Source of the DNA: Gordionus sp. m RMFG-2023
Taxonomy: Eukaryota; Nematomorpha; Gordioida; Chordodea; Parachordodidae
Reading direction: 5' to 3'
Assembly: GCF_954871325.1 (NCBI RefSeq)
Contig: NC_088775.1
Location: 68,053,561-68,117,560 of the forward strand
DNA length: 64,000 nt
The notes beneath the pieces are model-generated. The model did no database searches and was not told where the DNA came from. It saw nothing but the letters and a program-made list of their open reading frames with translations. This document shows, piece after piece, positions 12,167 to 24,791 of this stretch. The translations under genes were made by a program, and so were the position numbers. Numbering within the stretch: position 1 is the stretch's first letter; every line of letters starts with the position of its first letter.

Positions 12167-13068
12167 CAGAGACCTGCAGGCCCGGCCCTGTTTAAAATAT
12201 ACCCGGGCCGGGCCTGAAATTTTTTTTTAAAAATAGCCAGGCCGGGCCGGGCTCTATTTTTTTAAAAAATTTATACAACATGAATTATTTTATTCGTCAA
12301 TTAGATATGGTTATAATGATTATATATTGTTATGATCAATATAATTTTGGTGAAAGTTAACACTAGCTAACACTTGTATCTATTACATAATATAATATAA
12401 TTATAGTTTTCCTGCCATGGAATACGCAAAGGATTAAATACATTATTATATAATATATGTTATATTTTTTTTATAAATACAATTAATATAGTATATTCTC
12501 AAAATATTATTTATACAAATTTATTATAGTATCAATTTGTAATATACTAAATATCTGTTAAGAATAAAAAAAAAAATTAATGTTGTTAAACGGCTCGTTT
12601 TGAGCCGATTTTTAAAAACGGCTAACTAAGTTTTTTCAGAAAAATATTATGCAAGCCTGAAAATTCTGTTCAAAGAAGGAGTAAAGGTCTAGACATATAG
12701 TATCGAAATTTCGAGGCTTAGTCAATATTTTTATGGCCAATATTGAGTTAGCCGTTTTTAAAAATTGGCTCAAAACTAGCCGTTTAACAACATTAGCTAA
12801 TATGCTTGCTTATTAAATGATAATACTCGCCGAAAAATATGATAAAATACCAAATAGATGAATTTTTTGTATATACCAGGTCGAATATAATTTAAAAAAA
12901 TTCCTAGCCGGGCCTAAAAAATTTTTTTTTAAATATCCTGGCCATGCCTAAATTTTTAAACCTGGGCCGGGCCGTAAAAAATTTTTGCAAAAAAAATCCG
13001 GGCCGGGTCGAAAATTTTTTAATCCTGGCCAGGCCGGGCCGTGCAAATGGTACCACTGCAATTCTCTG
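12167..13068. mobile_element. GC-rich MITE (GGCCCGGCC family), hAT-like, copy 2
   Basis: Starts CAGAGACCTGCAGGCCCGG and ends GCAATTCTCTG. An exact 8-bp target duplication ATAATAAT flanks it (12159-12166, 13069-13076), placing it with hAT. Blocks of CCCGGGCCGGGCC alternate with T/A runs at both ends. The core is AT-rich and holds a nested MITE at 12581-12792. No coding capacity. Confidence 0.83.
12581..12792. mobile_element. TGTTGTTAAACGGCT MITE, copy 1
   Basis: Inverted ends TGTTGTTAAACGGCTCGTTT and its complement, with an inner AAAAACGGCTAACT motif repeated inverted at the other side. About 212 bp. Other copies: 27137-27355 and 38780-38988. Nested in the GC-rich MITE. Confidence 0.82.
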
Positions 13069-14026
13069 ATAATAATCTTGATTTTTTTAAAAATATATTT
13101 GATTTTCTTACTCAGCTCTTTCCTTTAACTATTTTAAGCGTCCATTTATGACTAGTCTACTTATTTCTATAAATTGAAATTGTTTTATACAATTAATTTT
13201 TTTAGATAAGTTTTATTCATCCGGTATTTCAAACAAAAAGGCTTAGGAGTTTTATAAAACGAAAAGATAAAAAAATACACAGTATTTTAAGAAATCTGTA
13301 TTAAAAATAAACCTAGAACTAAAGAAGCCTCAGGACAATGTAAATTCTGAAATCTCGTTTTCAGATAATTTCTCCTGTTTCCTTAAAAAATAAATAATAA
13401 AAGTTTTTCAAATATTTTTAAAATTGAACCATATTTTATGTCGGATAAGACCCATCAATCTACATTAGGCTTGCCTTTATGAATTTACCTAAAAAATTAA
13501 ATTGCATAATTTTTCCTTCCTGATAATTTTATTCAACCCTTTTTTATTAATAAGTTCAATATAAAGAAATTTTCTTTCAATAAAAAAAACCACACACAAA
13601 ATTTATAAATACTCAATTTTTAACATTGTATATAGTAAAATTAACATAGAATTAAGAGTATAAATGAAAAATGGATTATTTGACAATTGCTTAAAAAAAT
13701 GTATGTGCATTATATTAATAGTGTTCTAAATTGGAAATATAATTAAGTCTATATATAGCACGCAAGAAAATATGAAAGTATAATGATTATATTCTGCTAA
13801 GGTTAACAACATGAACATTGAATTATTTTTTAAAAACACATTTTTCTATCAGTGTAATGTAATTGAAGAATAACTTAAGATGAGCTTACAATATTTTCTT
13901 TTGTTGTTTAAAAAAAATATATTTATTACATATTGAAAATATTTTGGAAAGGGAAATACGTTTATTTTTCTTTTAAATTTTTTGTTAGTATTTGACATTT
14001 AAAAAAAACACGGAACATAAATAAAA
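13069..14026. other. Downstream flank / 3' UTR of the myosin light chain gene
   Basis: No genes. On the minus strand a canonical AATAAA lies at 13961-13966, about 60 nt past the stop codon, a plausible polyadenylation signal. The rest is AT-rich without recognisable elements. Confidence 0.55.
13961..13966 (-). promoter_or_regulatory. Polyadenylation signal of the light chain gene
   Basis: AATAAA on the minus strand about 60 nt beyond the stop codon at 14027-14029. In an AT-rich genome the hexamer is common, so support is positional. Confidence 0.45.
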
Positions 14027-17000
14027 TTAAGCTTCATCACTTCCATGAGTTATCAAATGCGCTAATTTGGCGTAATCGTAAAGACCAGCTTCCGTGAATG
14101 GAGCATTTTTGAGTAAATCGGAAACCTTAATATTTACGTGTAAAGTTAAAATGAAAAAGATTTAAATTATGCTAATTATAGTTTAACATTTATCATAATT
14201 ACTATTTATGACTTGGAAAAATTTAAGGTAAATATAATTAAATTATATTTTTTCTGTAAACAATGTGGGCTTGGACCAAAAGCGATAAGTTTTAGCAAAA
14301 TAAAAGAAGAGCATACAAACCAAAAATAAACAAAATTTCAGTTAAAAAAAATTCACAAATTAGAGCATATGGCTTGAATAATCAAATAAAATTGCCAATC
14401 CTATAAAATTAATATAACCAATATTATTTAAGTTCATTATAAGACCAATTTTTCAGAGTTGTTAAACTAACGCGCTAACTTTTTTGGTAGCTATAGCTAA
14501 TAGTGGCTACTTTTTTTGTAATTATTTAATTTTTTAGCGCGCTACTTAGCTACTTTTAAAAAATATAATGAAGGTAAGTATAAACATGAAAATTTAAATA
14601 TAATATATAATTAATTATAATTTTTATGATTTATTATTTAATTTTGAAATTGAAATATATTTTCAATTTGTAATTTATATTTTCATTTGTATTATAAACC
14701 TAAATTGTGTTAATAATTTAAAATGTCATCGCCTATGGATATCCAAATCGTTGAAAGTGATTCAGACAATGATATTAATGAAATGGAAGATACCAAGGAA
14801 GAAAATGTTCTTAATAGCTATAATACAAATTTCCCATTCCTTAGATTTGAAATTTTTTTAAATAAATATATAATCCAAAACTGGCTTTAAATTTATTTGT
14901 TTAAAATGTTGCAAAAAATATTTCCTCAAATCAATCCAGTAGCTATAACCTCAAGACACACCTAAAGGTAAGTTGCCATTTTTACATTCTTATAATATTT
15001 ATTTTATAAGACTGTTCATGAGTTTTAAGGAAATGGAGAAACATCTAAATAATTTTGGTATAGGCGACTCTATATCCAAAAAGACTAATTCAATTTAAAA
15101 CAAATTAATTAATAATGCAAATGACAATATTTCTCAGAAATTGGCTGATAAAGTTATTGTTGATTATATAATTTACAGCCAATGTCCTTGGTTGATAATC
15201 CATCATTTACCATGATGATTAAAACTCTATCCCCTGGTACAACAATTTTATGCCGCCAGACACTAATGAATAAAATAGCAGATAACTTTAAAATGATGAA
15301 AGATAATAGTAGAGTTATCAGATATCATATATATGTACCACGGGAGATAGTTGGACACATAACAGAAGGTAAAAACTTATTTATATTTATATATTGATCT
15401 GATTAAATATTTTTGAGCTTATTTGGGAATCACAGGCCATTGGCTAGACTCTAAGACTTTAAAGAAGATCTGTGGCATTAGCCCTCAAATGATAATAGGA
15501 TGCCAGACATACGATGTACTTGCAAATAAAGTTATTGATAATCTATCTTATATTAAAAATATGTATATAAGATTAAATACGCCCTTACCCTCAAGTGCTA
15601 GTGTCGAGAGATTATTTAGTAAGGCTAAACTTATACTTTCTGATAGTCGCTCTAGACTTGGGGATGATAATATTGAAATGATTTTATTATTAAAATGCAA
15701 CAAAAATATTTATTTATATTACATAAATTTTTTTATAATCAAAACTAAATATATTTTAATATTTATAAATGTTGATTTTTATATATTTACTATACAATAA
15801 CATTATAAGCAAAAAATAAAAAATTTGTTTGTAAATTTTTTTTATAAAAAGTAGCTTATAAAGTAGTTAAAGCTACTTTTAAAAAATAGTAGCTAATAGC
15901 GAGCTACTTTTTTTAACAAATAGCGATAGCGGTAGTGCGCTACTTATAAAAGTAGTGTTTAACAACTCTGCAATTTTTAATATTTTCAAATATTATTTTT
16001 CCATTTTATTTCTGAACTGAAAAAAAAACATAAACTTGATTTAAAAAAAACAATATATGTATGAATTACTTGCAATTTTGATAGAACCGAATGGGTTATG
16101 GTTCCTATTCTTAAAATTTTATCCAGGATTTAGTTCCTGATTCGGTTCCTAACTTTGTCCCGGTTTTTAGGATCTCAAGTTCAATTCGAAACTCTGGATA
16201 CAATATGTTGTATGCATTATAATAATCATTAATAACAGTATCGACATACTTCATCATGAGTCATCCTCTCACCCATTCCGGTCAAGTAGTCTTTCATTCT
16301 GTTATATAAAATATATTATAAATAAAATGTGAAAAGAAAAAATGTTAAAAAGATGGTTTATTTCTTTTAAACAATATTACATTAATATCAACCATACAAA
16401 AAAATATATTATCTAATTTACACAGCTTCTTTAATCTTGCCCTCGCCTTTTTCATCGATTATTTTGAATGCATTTCTTATGACATCTTCCGTGTCAGTTC
16501 CTTTAATAAATACATATTTAAAAAACATAATATAAATAATTTATTGATAGTGAAAATAGCAATTACTAAATAGAAGCATCTTAAGTTAGGATGATATTCA
16601 CCTGATAATTTGTCTCCAAATAATGTCAAAAACATGGTAAAGTTAATTGGACCAGGCGCCTCAGATAACATCTCCTCGAGGTCTTTATCTCTCGCATCTT
16701 TCCCCAAAGATGCGTACATATCTTTCAAATCTTCTTTGCTAATGAACCCATCCCTGTCTTGATCTATCATAGTAAAAGCCTTGCTTTTTAAAATTATTTT
16801 AAACATTTAATTTTTGTATCTGATAAGTAGTCTATTCATGATAAATACGAGCCTCTTAAAAATTTTTATACAAGATGAAAAACTACATATTAAACTTTAG
16901 TAATATTTTTTTGTAAAATCTATGGGACCTGTAAATTAGTTTCGATTAAATGAATCAAAAGTTATAATGTTGCTTATTATATATACACATTTGATTTTAA

Positions 17001-20000
17001 TTTAGATATAAACGTTAAATAAGATAAAAGTATGCCAATAAAATCTTTTTTAAGAAATAGAATAAAAACAAGCCTTTCATAAAGGTACAATTCGCAACTT
17101 ATTACGAATTGCGATACTATGTGAATAATTCATAAAAAGCATTAACACTGCATTCATCAAGTATAATAGCTTAATATTCGATTTTTTGTATTAAATTATT
17201 TAAAATTGTTTTGAAATTCTAAAATTTATAATAAACCTTTTTAAAATCGAAAAAAAAACCTCTTTAAATTCCTGAATTTGAGTTTGGCCAAACATAGCAA
17301 ATACGTTGGAAGTAGCCCTCTGAGCTCTCATTTTCTTCTTTCCCGTACTTAAAGCCGGTGCTGTGGTCGTTGTTGCCTTTTCCTTTATTACTTCTGGTTC
17401 TGGTTCTTTTTCTACTTCTTTAACAGGCGTTGGCATACTAACCTCTTTCTCTTTGTCCCGATCCTTATCTTTGTCTTTACTCTTCTTTTTCTGTTTATTA
17501 ATAATTTAATAAATTATAAAATTAATTATTTATTCCCAAAATTTCTGCCTTCAACCTAAATGAGTGGCAACATCTCCAGACGGCTAATGAAGGTTTAAAA
17601 GGTTCCTTGTCGTCTAGAAAATAAGCATGGGCTCCTCGCTGTGGTGCAAACTTCATCTTTAGGAGTTAATATCATATAGGGCATCAGGTTAAAAAATCGC
17701 GCCAAAATTCCAAATAATTAAAACCAATTCAATAAAAAGAAGGACGGGGAACCCGGTGAAATCATAATTCATAAAAACGAGACAAATGATGGCCAAACAT
17801 TATAGGGAGAAACCGGTCTAGTAGTGATAGGTAAGAGCTGCGATGTAGAATGCAGAAACATTATTGGGAAAGATGGAGAAATGGTGAAGACACTACAGAG
17901 AAGGGGAGTATATGTGCATTGTATACAAGAGATCAGATGGAAAGATATTGATGCAAGAATGATTGGCAAGACAAATTAAATGCCTACTCGCCTGTAGCTA
18001 TGGATACAATAAATATAGAAAAGACAACGATGATGATTGTTGGGGACACTTTATAAATGAAGGAATCTAACACCTGGTTTTGTGGGATATATGGAAAGGA
18101 GTCTCTAAAAATTCAATCCAATGCCACTGCTGCTAAAAATTTGGATATAAAGGTTACGTTAACTGTGTGAGAATTTGCTAGTCTATGGTAATGAAATATG
18201 GACAATTAAAGTGGCACACAAAAAAATTAAAAAGAATGATGATAATGGTTAGATTTATGTATAAAGGTACTTCGGAGAGAAAAAAGCAGCAAGGATTTCA
18301 AGAGAGGAATGGAAAAGAAAAGGCTGAAGTGGTGATGAGAAGAAATAGACGATTAGTTTGGCTATTTATGAAAGGCGAAAGATGACTGGATAAAGAGATG
18401 TTCTCGAGGACGACTGTGACATGAAAAAAATGGATCTTAAATATAACGACCACCAGGAATTTAAAAATGGTCAAGGATCAAAGAGAAAACTGGCTTACAT
18501 GGGTTAAAGCTGGAAAACGCCATTAATCGAAAGAAGAGGATAAAAGTAATTGATTGGACAAATTTATGTAAATTATATATTATTTGGCAAAATTTTCTAA
18601 ATGTTTGAATAGAAAGTCTATCTTCTGATGAAAAAATAATTGTTTTGTATTCCTCTATAAATACCCCACCCCCACCCAGGGTTGCCAGATATTCTTCACT
18701 TGAAAACGTGAGTTTTTCTTTTATAATAATTAACCCCCATACCCCCCAATTTGCGGGCCTTCGGCCGGGGTAATTGATGTAGCATACTCTCTAAGTTAAT
18801 ATGTTATATTTAACATAACAAGATTTTAAAGACAATGAAAATTCTTTATTGATTTACTAATAACAATTATGATATATAATTTTCTCATGTTTATAAATAT
18901 AGCAGCATAATATTAATTATATATTTTATGGATGATTTTAAAAGAGGCAAAAAGATTTCCCATCGGAGTTCAGCTTCCAATGATGACGTTCTTTTCGTTA
19001 AGCAGTAGTCATTAGTCTGAGTATTCTCTCTGATGAAGCATTTGAATGCGGAATAGAAAATTGCATATTTTCTCTATCAATGGTGAGTTTTAATTAGAAA
19101 GAAAATCCATCCATTTTTCTTGGGTATTCATGTGATAGTTTTTTGATAATTTTTATTCATAATAGGAATAAAATTGTGAATATTCCTCAAAGTGAATTTC
19201 TGTGTCTATGTTTGGTATTTTATAATTACTAATAATTTTTTGTAATTGTTCAAATTCTGGACATTATTTTAATGTCATAGGGCTAAGATATTTTCATATA
19301 TTATCTCTATGATATCATAACCTTTTTCTACATATTCTATAATATTTTTTATAAATATCTTTGATTCATTTTTGAAATTTATTGCCTTTTCTACATCATT
19401 ATTATGTTGTAAAATATTTTTAGAAATGCATAAAAATTTTGTAGAATTTTTAAATTTAATGAATTCTTTAGTTTTAGGATAAGATCATGTATATATATTG
19501 CTAATACATCTTCAGATTGCAATTGTAAATTTATGTTATTGACTAAAGTGCAAACACCTAAATATGCCTCTGCAAAATCATCTCCAAAAATTATTTTCAA
19601 AATTGGTGGGGTTGCTGATAATGATAAAAAATATTCTTTAAGGGGTTGAAAATACTTAAGCATCCGCTTAATCGCTGGGATCAATGTAAGCCAGGGTGTT
19701 GGAACATGGCGAAATGATTCTGACCATTCTAAATTGCACCATTCTACCAATTCTTTTAAAAATGTAACTCTTATTGTCGAGTTGCTAAATTCATTATAGT
19801 ATTTAATTACTATACTCTCAATATCATATTTAAGAAAAATTATGGCCTCTTTAAACGAATTGTGAAGAATGTTGCATATACAACCCATTGGTATATTATT
19901 ACTATGGCTTTTCAATTCTGTCCAAATACTTTAATTTTTCCCAAAGTTTACAGATGCGTTATCTGCACAATAGGCCGTTATTAGCAATATCAAGTTCAGC

Positions 20001-21379
20001 GAATTTTAAATTTTCTAGCAAGCATCTAGATATGTCTTTAGGGGTTTCACTGTCCACCGGAAAAATTTTAAGTAATTAAACATTTATTCCATTCTTTTTG
20101 TTGAAGTATCTAAGTAATAAGGGGCATCCGTTAGTATTGAAAACGGATGATTGTTTTTTAGATCTTTTATAATATTTGCCCTTAATTTATTTCATTTAAA
20201 ATTTTACGAGTTTTAATATAAGATTTATAAAATCCATAAAAGAAATGTATAGTTATTTAAATTCATATTATAATTATACTCTTGAGAAACTTTCTAAAAA
20301 TTGAATTTCTGTTGTGGGTAATTGATCAATGAATACGATTGGTTAGTTGTTGAACTATTAACAAATACTACAATTTTTTTAAATATTTTTTAAATATTTT
20401 AAAATAAAATTAATTTTAAATTTTATATTTGTTTTTAAAAATATTTTAAAAAAAATTTAAAAATATTTTGAAAAAATTTAAAAACGTGAGAAAAAGTGTG
20501 AGACTAACTGTGATTATTTTAATTTACTCAAAAAACGTGAGAAAAACGTGAAGTGTGAGAAAACGTGGGTAAGTTAAAATTAGGTATGATATCGTGAAAA
20601 TCATGGCTAAATCGTGACATCTGGCAACCCTGCCCCCACCCACCCAAAAGAGAATATAAAATACGGCCTAAAAAAATTCTAATATCAGGTCGAGTTAATT
20701 TTTTTGTTTTAAATCGGGCTTCTAAAAAATAAATTAGATAATAAGACTTTTTAAAAAATACAATTTTTTACCAATGATACGAAAATTGGAAAAAAATTGT
20801 TTTATCAAAATATAATATAATTAGAATTTCTCGTCAAAATAAAAATAAGTAGAATTTTTCAGGGATTAGGACAAAGTAATCTAAATTCTGATTTTTATTA
20901 GCTAAGTCAAAAAAAATTGATTACAATTTACAAATAAAATAATAATAATAAATGATCGGACTGGGTTTAAAAAATAAATAAAATCGAAGGCCGTGAAAAT
21001 TATATAGTTACAAAAAATTTATTAAATCTTTTTATTTTGGGACATTAGAATAAAAAAAACTAAATAAAATAAGATTTTGATTATTGTAAATTGAACTGTA
21101 TGAATGGTAAATAAATAAAAAAAGTCACATGATCTCTTTAATTACCATATAAGTAAAGTATCATATTAAAATAGAATCAATGTGCCTTTTTTGTGTGAAT
21201 TATTAGTCTCATTCATTGGATTTATCAATTTTAAACTAAAAAAAATATACTTAAATCAATACTTGTAACCCCTATCTATAAAGAACATTTATTTAAAATA
21301 TAATATTATAACAAACCTTTTTTTCTTTCTTCTCCTCTCTATCACCTTCACTTTCCGATGGTTTGGGATCGGTTTCAGA
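14027..21379 (-). CDS. Myosin regulatory light chain, smooth/non-muscle type, with long N-terminal extension
   Basis: EF-hand protein that binds the myosin heavy-chain neck and controls motor activity through phosphorylation. Exons in coding order: 21317-21379, 17260-17490, 16602-16779, 16422-16500, 16250-16298, 14027-14125. All have GT/AG borders with matching phases. A lysine/glutamate-rich N-terminal tail comes first. Then come the kinase-site motif [11 protein letters not shown] (the Thr-Ser pair phosphorylated by myosin light chain kinase in this family) and a canonical first EF-hand loop [12 protein letters not shown]. Next are [30 protein letters not shown] and the C-terminal [14 protein letters not shown]. 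With the possible start codon at 24792-24794 the product is 233 residues, about 60 longer than usual. The later EF hands lack the acidic pattern, as is normal for this family. Introns contain a hAT (14454-15970), an RTE fragment and a hAT (18677-20632). Confidence 0.93.
14454..15970 (+). mobile_element. hAT transposon (CAGAGTTGTTAAAC family), internally deleted
   Basis: Ends CAGAGTTGTTAAAC (14454) and GTTTAACAACTCTG (15970) are perfect inverted repeats. The exact 8-bp target duplication CAATTTTT lies at 14446-14453 and 15971-15978. Subterminal zones carry many copies of TAGCTACT / AGTAGCTA and AGCGCGCTAC. The element lies in the last intron of the light chain gene, opposite in orientation. 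It keeps the front and back of a transposase gene but lacks the middle. Confidence 0.93.
14724..15800 (+). pseudogene. hAT transposase, deletion derivative
   Basis: A start-proximal acidic segment (14724-14890) begins [17 protein letters not shown] later segment contains [17 protein letters not shown] (about 15200-15250). The piece [18 protein letters not shown] (about 15424-15480) matches the first part of the RNase H-like catalytic domain. The frame then passes directly into the C-terminal dimerisation motif [18 protein letters not shown] (about 15577-15630). In the related element at 27631-30806 about 0.8 kb of catalytic and inserted all-alpha domain lies between these two segments, so this copy is an internal-deletion derivative and cannot be autonomous. 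Confidence 0.85.
17800..18545 (+). mobile_element. Truncated RTE-type LINE (endonuclease start and RT tail)
   Basis: Plus-strand fragments resemble the endonuclease-reverse transcriptases often labelled craniofacial development protein 2-like. [20 protein letters not shown] followed by IRWK (about 17868-17945) matches the first endonuclease motif. [10 protein letters not shown] (about 18180-18210), [16 protein letters not shown] and DQRENWLTW (about 18478-18503) match the end of the RT ORF. The central endonuclease and RT palm domains are missing and frames are broken. It lies in the first mapped intron of the light chain gene, antisense to it. Confidence 0.65.
18677..20632 (-). mobile_element. 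hAT transposon (CAGGGTTGCCAGAT family)
   Basis: Left end CAGGGTTGCCAGAT (18677-18690) and right end ATCTGGCAACCCTG (20619-20632) are perfect inverted repeats. The 8-bp duplication CCCCCACC lies at 18669-18676 and 20633-20640. Subterminal regions repeat AACGTGAG / GTGAGAAAA. The minus strand carries a decayed transposase. It sits in an intron of the light chain gene, in the same orientation as that gene. A second copy is at 8150-11711; the 45608-47998 element is a more distant relative. Confidence 0.92.
19010..20150 (-). pseudogene. hAT transposase remnant
   Basis: The longest open part (19391-19915, 174 codons) contains [17 protein letters not shown], then [20 protein letters not shown] and [12 protein letters not shown]. 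These correspond to the conserved Cys-His region, the R-x-x-x-T-x-W-L-S catalytic-domain segment and the alpha-helical insertion of this hAT group. Downstream on the same strand (about 19010-19080) a separate piece, [13 protein letters not shown], is the dimerisation domain start. The two are not joined in one frame. The same protein pattern recurs in the 45608 element. Confidence 0.75.
20641..21316. other. Intronic AT-rich sequence
   Basis: Between the 18677 hAT and the upstream light-chain exon. No coding or repeat structure recognised beyond A/T runs. Confidence 0.4.
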
Positions 21380-22561
21380 CTGGTAAAAATGTATAAAAAT
21401 AAAAAAATTAGCTATATAAGTATTTAATTTATAAATAATAAAAATATTTATTAAAAATTATAGGGAAATAACTTTTATATGATAAATAATATGTTTACTT
21501 GTGGAAGTTCATTCAAAAATATATAGGAGCCCTTATGCTGCCTAAACGACTATTTTCTCTTATGATTAGTCATTAACATTATTCGAACAAAAATTTATTC
21601 AAAATAAGTTTAAAGATATATCTATCTCTGTATATAATTATCATTATATTTGCAGACCTACAAAGTCCCAGTAAATGGTATATAAAAAACGTTGGACCTA
21701 TAAAAAAATACAAACCAGAGCTGGGTTTAAATTTTTTAAATTAACTATTAAAATTCACATCATATACTACAATTCGCTTCGGGTTTTAGATTTGAAACCA
21801 TTTTAAAAATAAAGATAAATTATTTAAAAAAAAGATTTAAAAACAGAGCGCGAACGCAACCAACTTTAAAAAATCCAAGGAGTGAGTTCCAAAATAAACA
21901 TTATATCCAGATGGGCTGGAAAATAAATTTTAAAACTCGAACTGGATTTAATGGGTGGGTGTCTTGCATTATAACGAGAGTTTTTCATATATCAAAATTT
22001 AATAAATTTATTATGATCTTTTGTTTAAATGAAATCAGAGAAGATAATATATAATTTTTTTTTAAATATTTGAAACATAACCTAAATTTTAATTTTATTA
22101 AGAAAATGTAATTTAATTGAGAAAATAAAAAATCGAACGTGTTACAGTTATTATATAAAAACAAGATTTTTTTTATAAGGGAGAAAACAGATGCCATTGC
22201 CACAAAAGTCTATTTTATAATGGAACACTCTGCTAAATTTATTTTAAGAGTTCAGAGCTCAATAATTTTATATTCTTTGATTGCCTGTAAAAATTTAAGC
22301 ATTATAATTTAAAATCTAAGACATAGTGGAAATTATGGGAAAGAAATTGATCGAAGAGATAAAATAAGAAATATTGAACGAACTTAAGTAAAAATTTATT
22401 TGTGGCATTATATTTAAATCAGGTAATTTATAAACATCAGTCAATATATATAAAGAGGTTAAATTTATTATAACTAATTATGAAAAGGAAATGGCCCGCA
22501 TTTTCCAGCCAAACTCGCCCTCTAAATACTCTCATGTCAATAATGCTGAAGCACTCCTAAT
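21380..22561. other. AT-rich upstream sequence
   Basis: No gene recognised. If the start exon at 24792 is right, this is the first intron of the light chain gene. The 72-codon minus-strand frame at 21985-22203 is compositionally biased and matches nothing. Confidence 0.4.
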
Positions 22562-22695
22562 TAGTGATCTGCATCGGGCCTAATTTTATAAGCCCGGCCC
22601 GGCCCGAAATTTTTTTTAAAAAATTTTGCCTGCCCAGCCCGAATCCGACATTTTTTAAAAAAAGTTTTGCCGGCCCGGCCCGAATTTATTTAAAT
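22562..22695. repeat. TAGTGATCTGCAT GC-rich repeat, copy 1
   Basis: Starts TAGTGATCTGCATCGGGCCT and continues with GCCCGGCCCGGCCCG blocks separated by A/T runs. The same start occurs at 59046 and, inverted, at 24422 and 51757. The far end is not defined. Confidence 0.6.
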
Positions 22696-22984
22696 AGAGA
22701 AATTTTTATAATTACTCAAAATAAAAGACGTTATATGTCGTTTAGTTTCAATAAATAAAATCAAATTTTTATTTTATATAAAAAATTCAATATAAAATTA
22801 ATAAACAGATATGATATATCTTTACTCAGGTTTATCGGATCCCCCCTCCCCCCATGTTACAGGTGGAATCATCTTCAGATTATCTTAGATAATTTTATAG
22901 TTGGTTAAAAATTCTGAAATCTAAGCCCTGGAGCTCATGCCTTATCGTTAGGATGGAGGGGATTAATGGCGTATTTTAGTGAAG

Positions 22985-23170
22985 CTAAACTGAGGTTATA
23001 TCGATTTCCGATTGAGGGACCGGACCGATTGATGGGCCAGTCTTTTTTAAGGATCGACCGGTCTTTTATTATTATTATTTAAGTTTATTTTACAATAAAA
23101 TAAAAATTTTTACCGTGGTTCGGTCTGCTCCGTATGTATTGGTCCGATTTGGATCAAAGACCAGACAGTA
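22985..23170. repeat. Short inverted GC-rich repeat (CCGGACCGA type)
   Basis: GAGGGACCGGACCGATTGAT and GGATCGACCGGTCTTTT at the left correspond loosely to GGTTCGGTCTGCTCCG and GGTCCGATTTGGATCAAAGA at the right. The interior is AT-rich. It resembles a worn MITE; no target duplication was resolved. Confidence 0.35.
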
Positions 23171-24159
23171 ACTTTCACTAATTTAACCATAAATATTATT
23201 AAATACACCATTCTTCCTATTTATCTAATAAGAAATAATATATATTTTTTTAGTCAAAATAATTGACTTGGACCTATTATAACTAAAAATATCTAAGTTC
23301 TTATTTTTAATCTATAAAATGGTTTTATAATAACCACAAAGAGGGCCATTAAACAAGGGGGTTCCTAACCCCCCACCCTCCAGAATGTCAATATATTACA
23401 TCAGTAGGTATTATAGTAAAAAATGATATAATATAAATAGAATTATTATTTATAAAATAATTTATATTAAAATGCATCACCATTATTTAGGGAATTGGTA
23501 TGGCTATCGTAAACGAGGAGGAATAGATCAAGTATATTTTGAAATTAATATTAGTTTTTAATAAGTTATCAAGAACACAAAAATTTGAGTAAATTGCAAA
23601 TGATGATAAGAATTTTTAAAAAAAATCAATATTGGTAAAGGATTAATAAACCATATGTTAGAATTGAATTTATTAATTGATAATCAAATGTAAGAAATAA
23701 ATAAATAAGATAAAATAAACGCAACCTCCAAAAAAGCAACCCATATTTGGAAAATCTTCCTTCGATTTTTTTATGTTTATTTTGATATGAATTGATTTAA
23801 AATTAAATAAAAGAATAATTTCATCAGCTGTTAAGATTTAACTTAATTTCCTTTCCTTTCATACTATGTAATAAATTATGTGCATTAATGATATTCATGG
23901 TATTTGATTAATTTTTTGCATTATACATACAATCAAATTCTGCCTACATGGTAATGAAGTTGTTAAAAATCTTTGCTCACATTAGTGCTCATGCAAAATA
24001 AATGTACACTACCTCCCCTTGAAAAAAGTTTTAATTAAATATATCAAATTGGGATTTTGGAAAGAAATTGTTTCGCAATATTAGAGAGAGATCTAAATTC
24101 TAAACAATGCATAACATATAATTTTAGGTGTTATTTATAGAAATCGGCATATTTAAAAA

Positions 24160-24422
24160 AAATAATTTCGGACTGGGTTTTTTTTAAAAATTCGGGCAGG
24201 GGCCGACTTTGGCTTAAATTTTTAAATATTATATTCAATTTGTGAAATAAATTTATGTTTTAAAATTCTTGCAAGAATAAGGGCGGAAATATTAATATTA
24301 AATTTTTCTATGTTTAAATAAATCCGGTCGGAGGAAAAATTATTTCTAATAAAGGTCGGACTTTTTAGGCAAATAAGAAAAATAGGCCGGGCTTGAAGAA
24401 TTAGGCCCTATCTTGATCACTA
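24160..24422. repeat. TAGTGATC GC-rich repeat, copy 2 (inverted)
   Basis: Ends TAGGCCCTATCTTGATCACTA, the inverted form of the terminus at 22562 and 59046. GGGCAGGGGCCG and GGCCGGGCTTGAAG lie inside, separated by A/T runs. Confidence 0.6.
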
Positions 24423-24791
24423 TAATAATTTCATTGTGATGATTGATTATTTTGTAGACTTGTGTATGAGATCCCTCGACAAATATTGCAGATAGAAATC
24501 CTGAAATCCATCATTCCCAACCTCATAGGATTTTCCATCCTATGTTTATCATTCTTTCTCAATTACGACGATGGTACTAAAAAATAACGCCCTTTACCGC
24601 TTATTCAAAATATTTTAACTCTACCCATCTAACCACGAAAGAAAAATATTTCATCATACCCGGAAAATTTATTCTAAGAGATTATTGTTAACACTTTGAA
24701 TTTATTCTAGCTTATATTTCTTGGATTATAGTAGATATTTTAAAAATGGCGATTTTTATTTCAAATATTTCTACCGCTTTTCTTTCCTTAC

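Noticed and set aside
22562-24422. A single element bounded by inverted TAGTGATC ends
   Set aside because: Flanking octamers differ and the interior has no linking structure; more likely two separate repeats.
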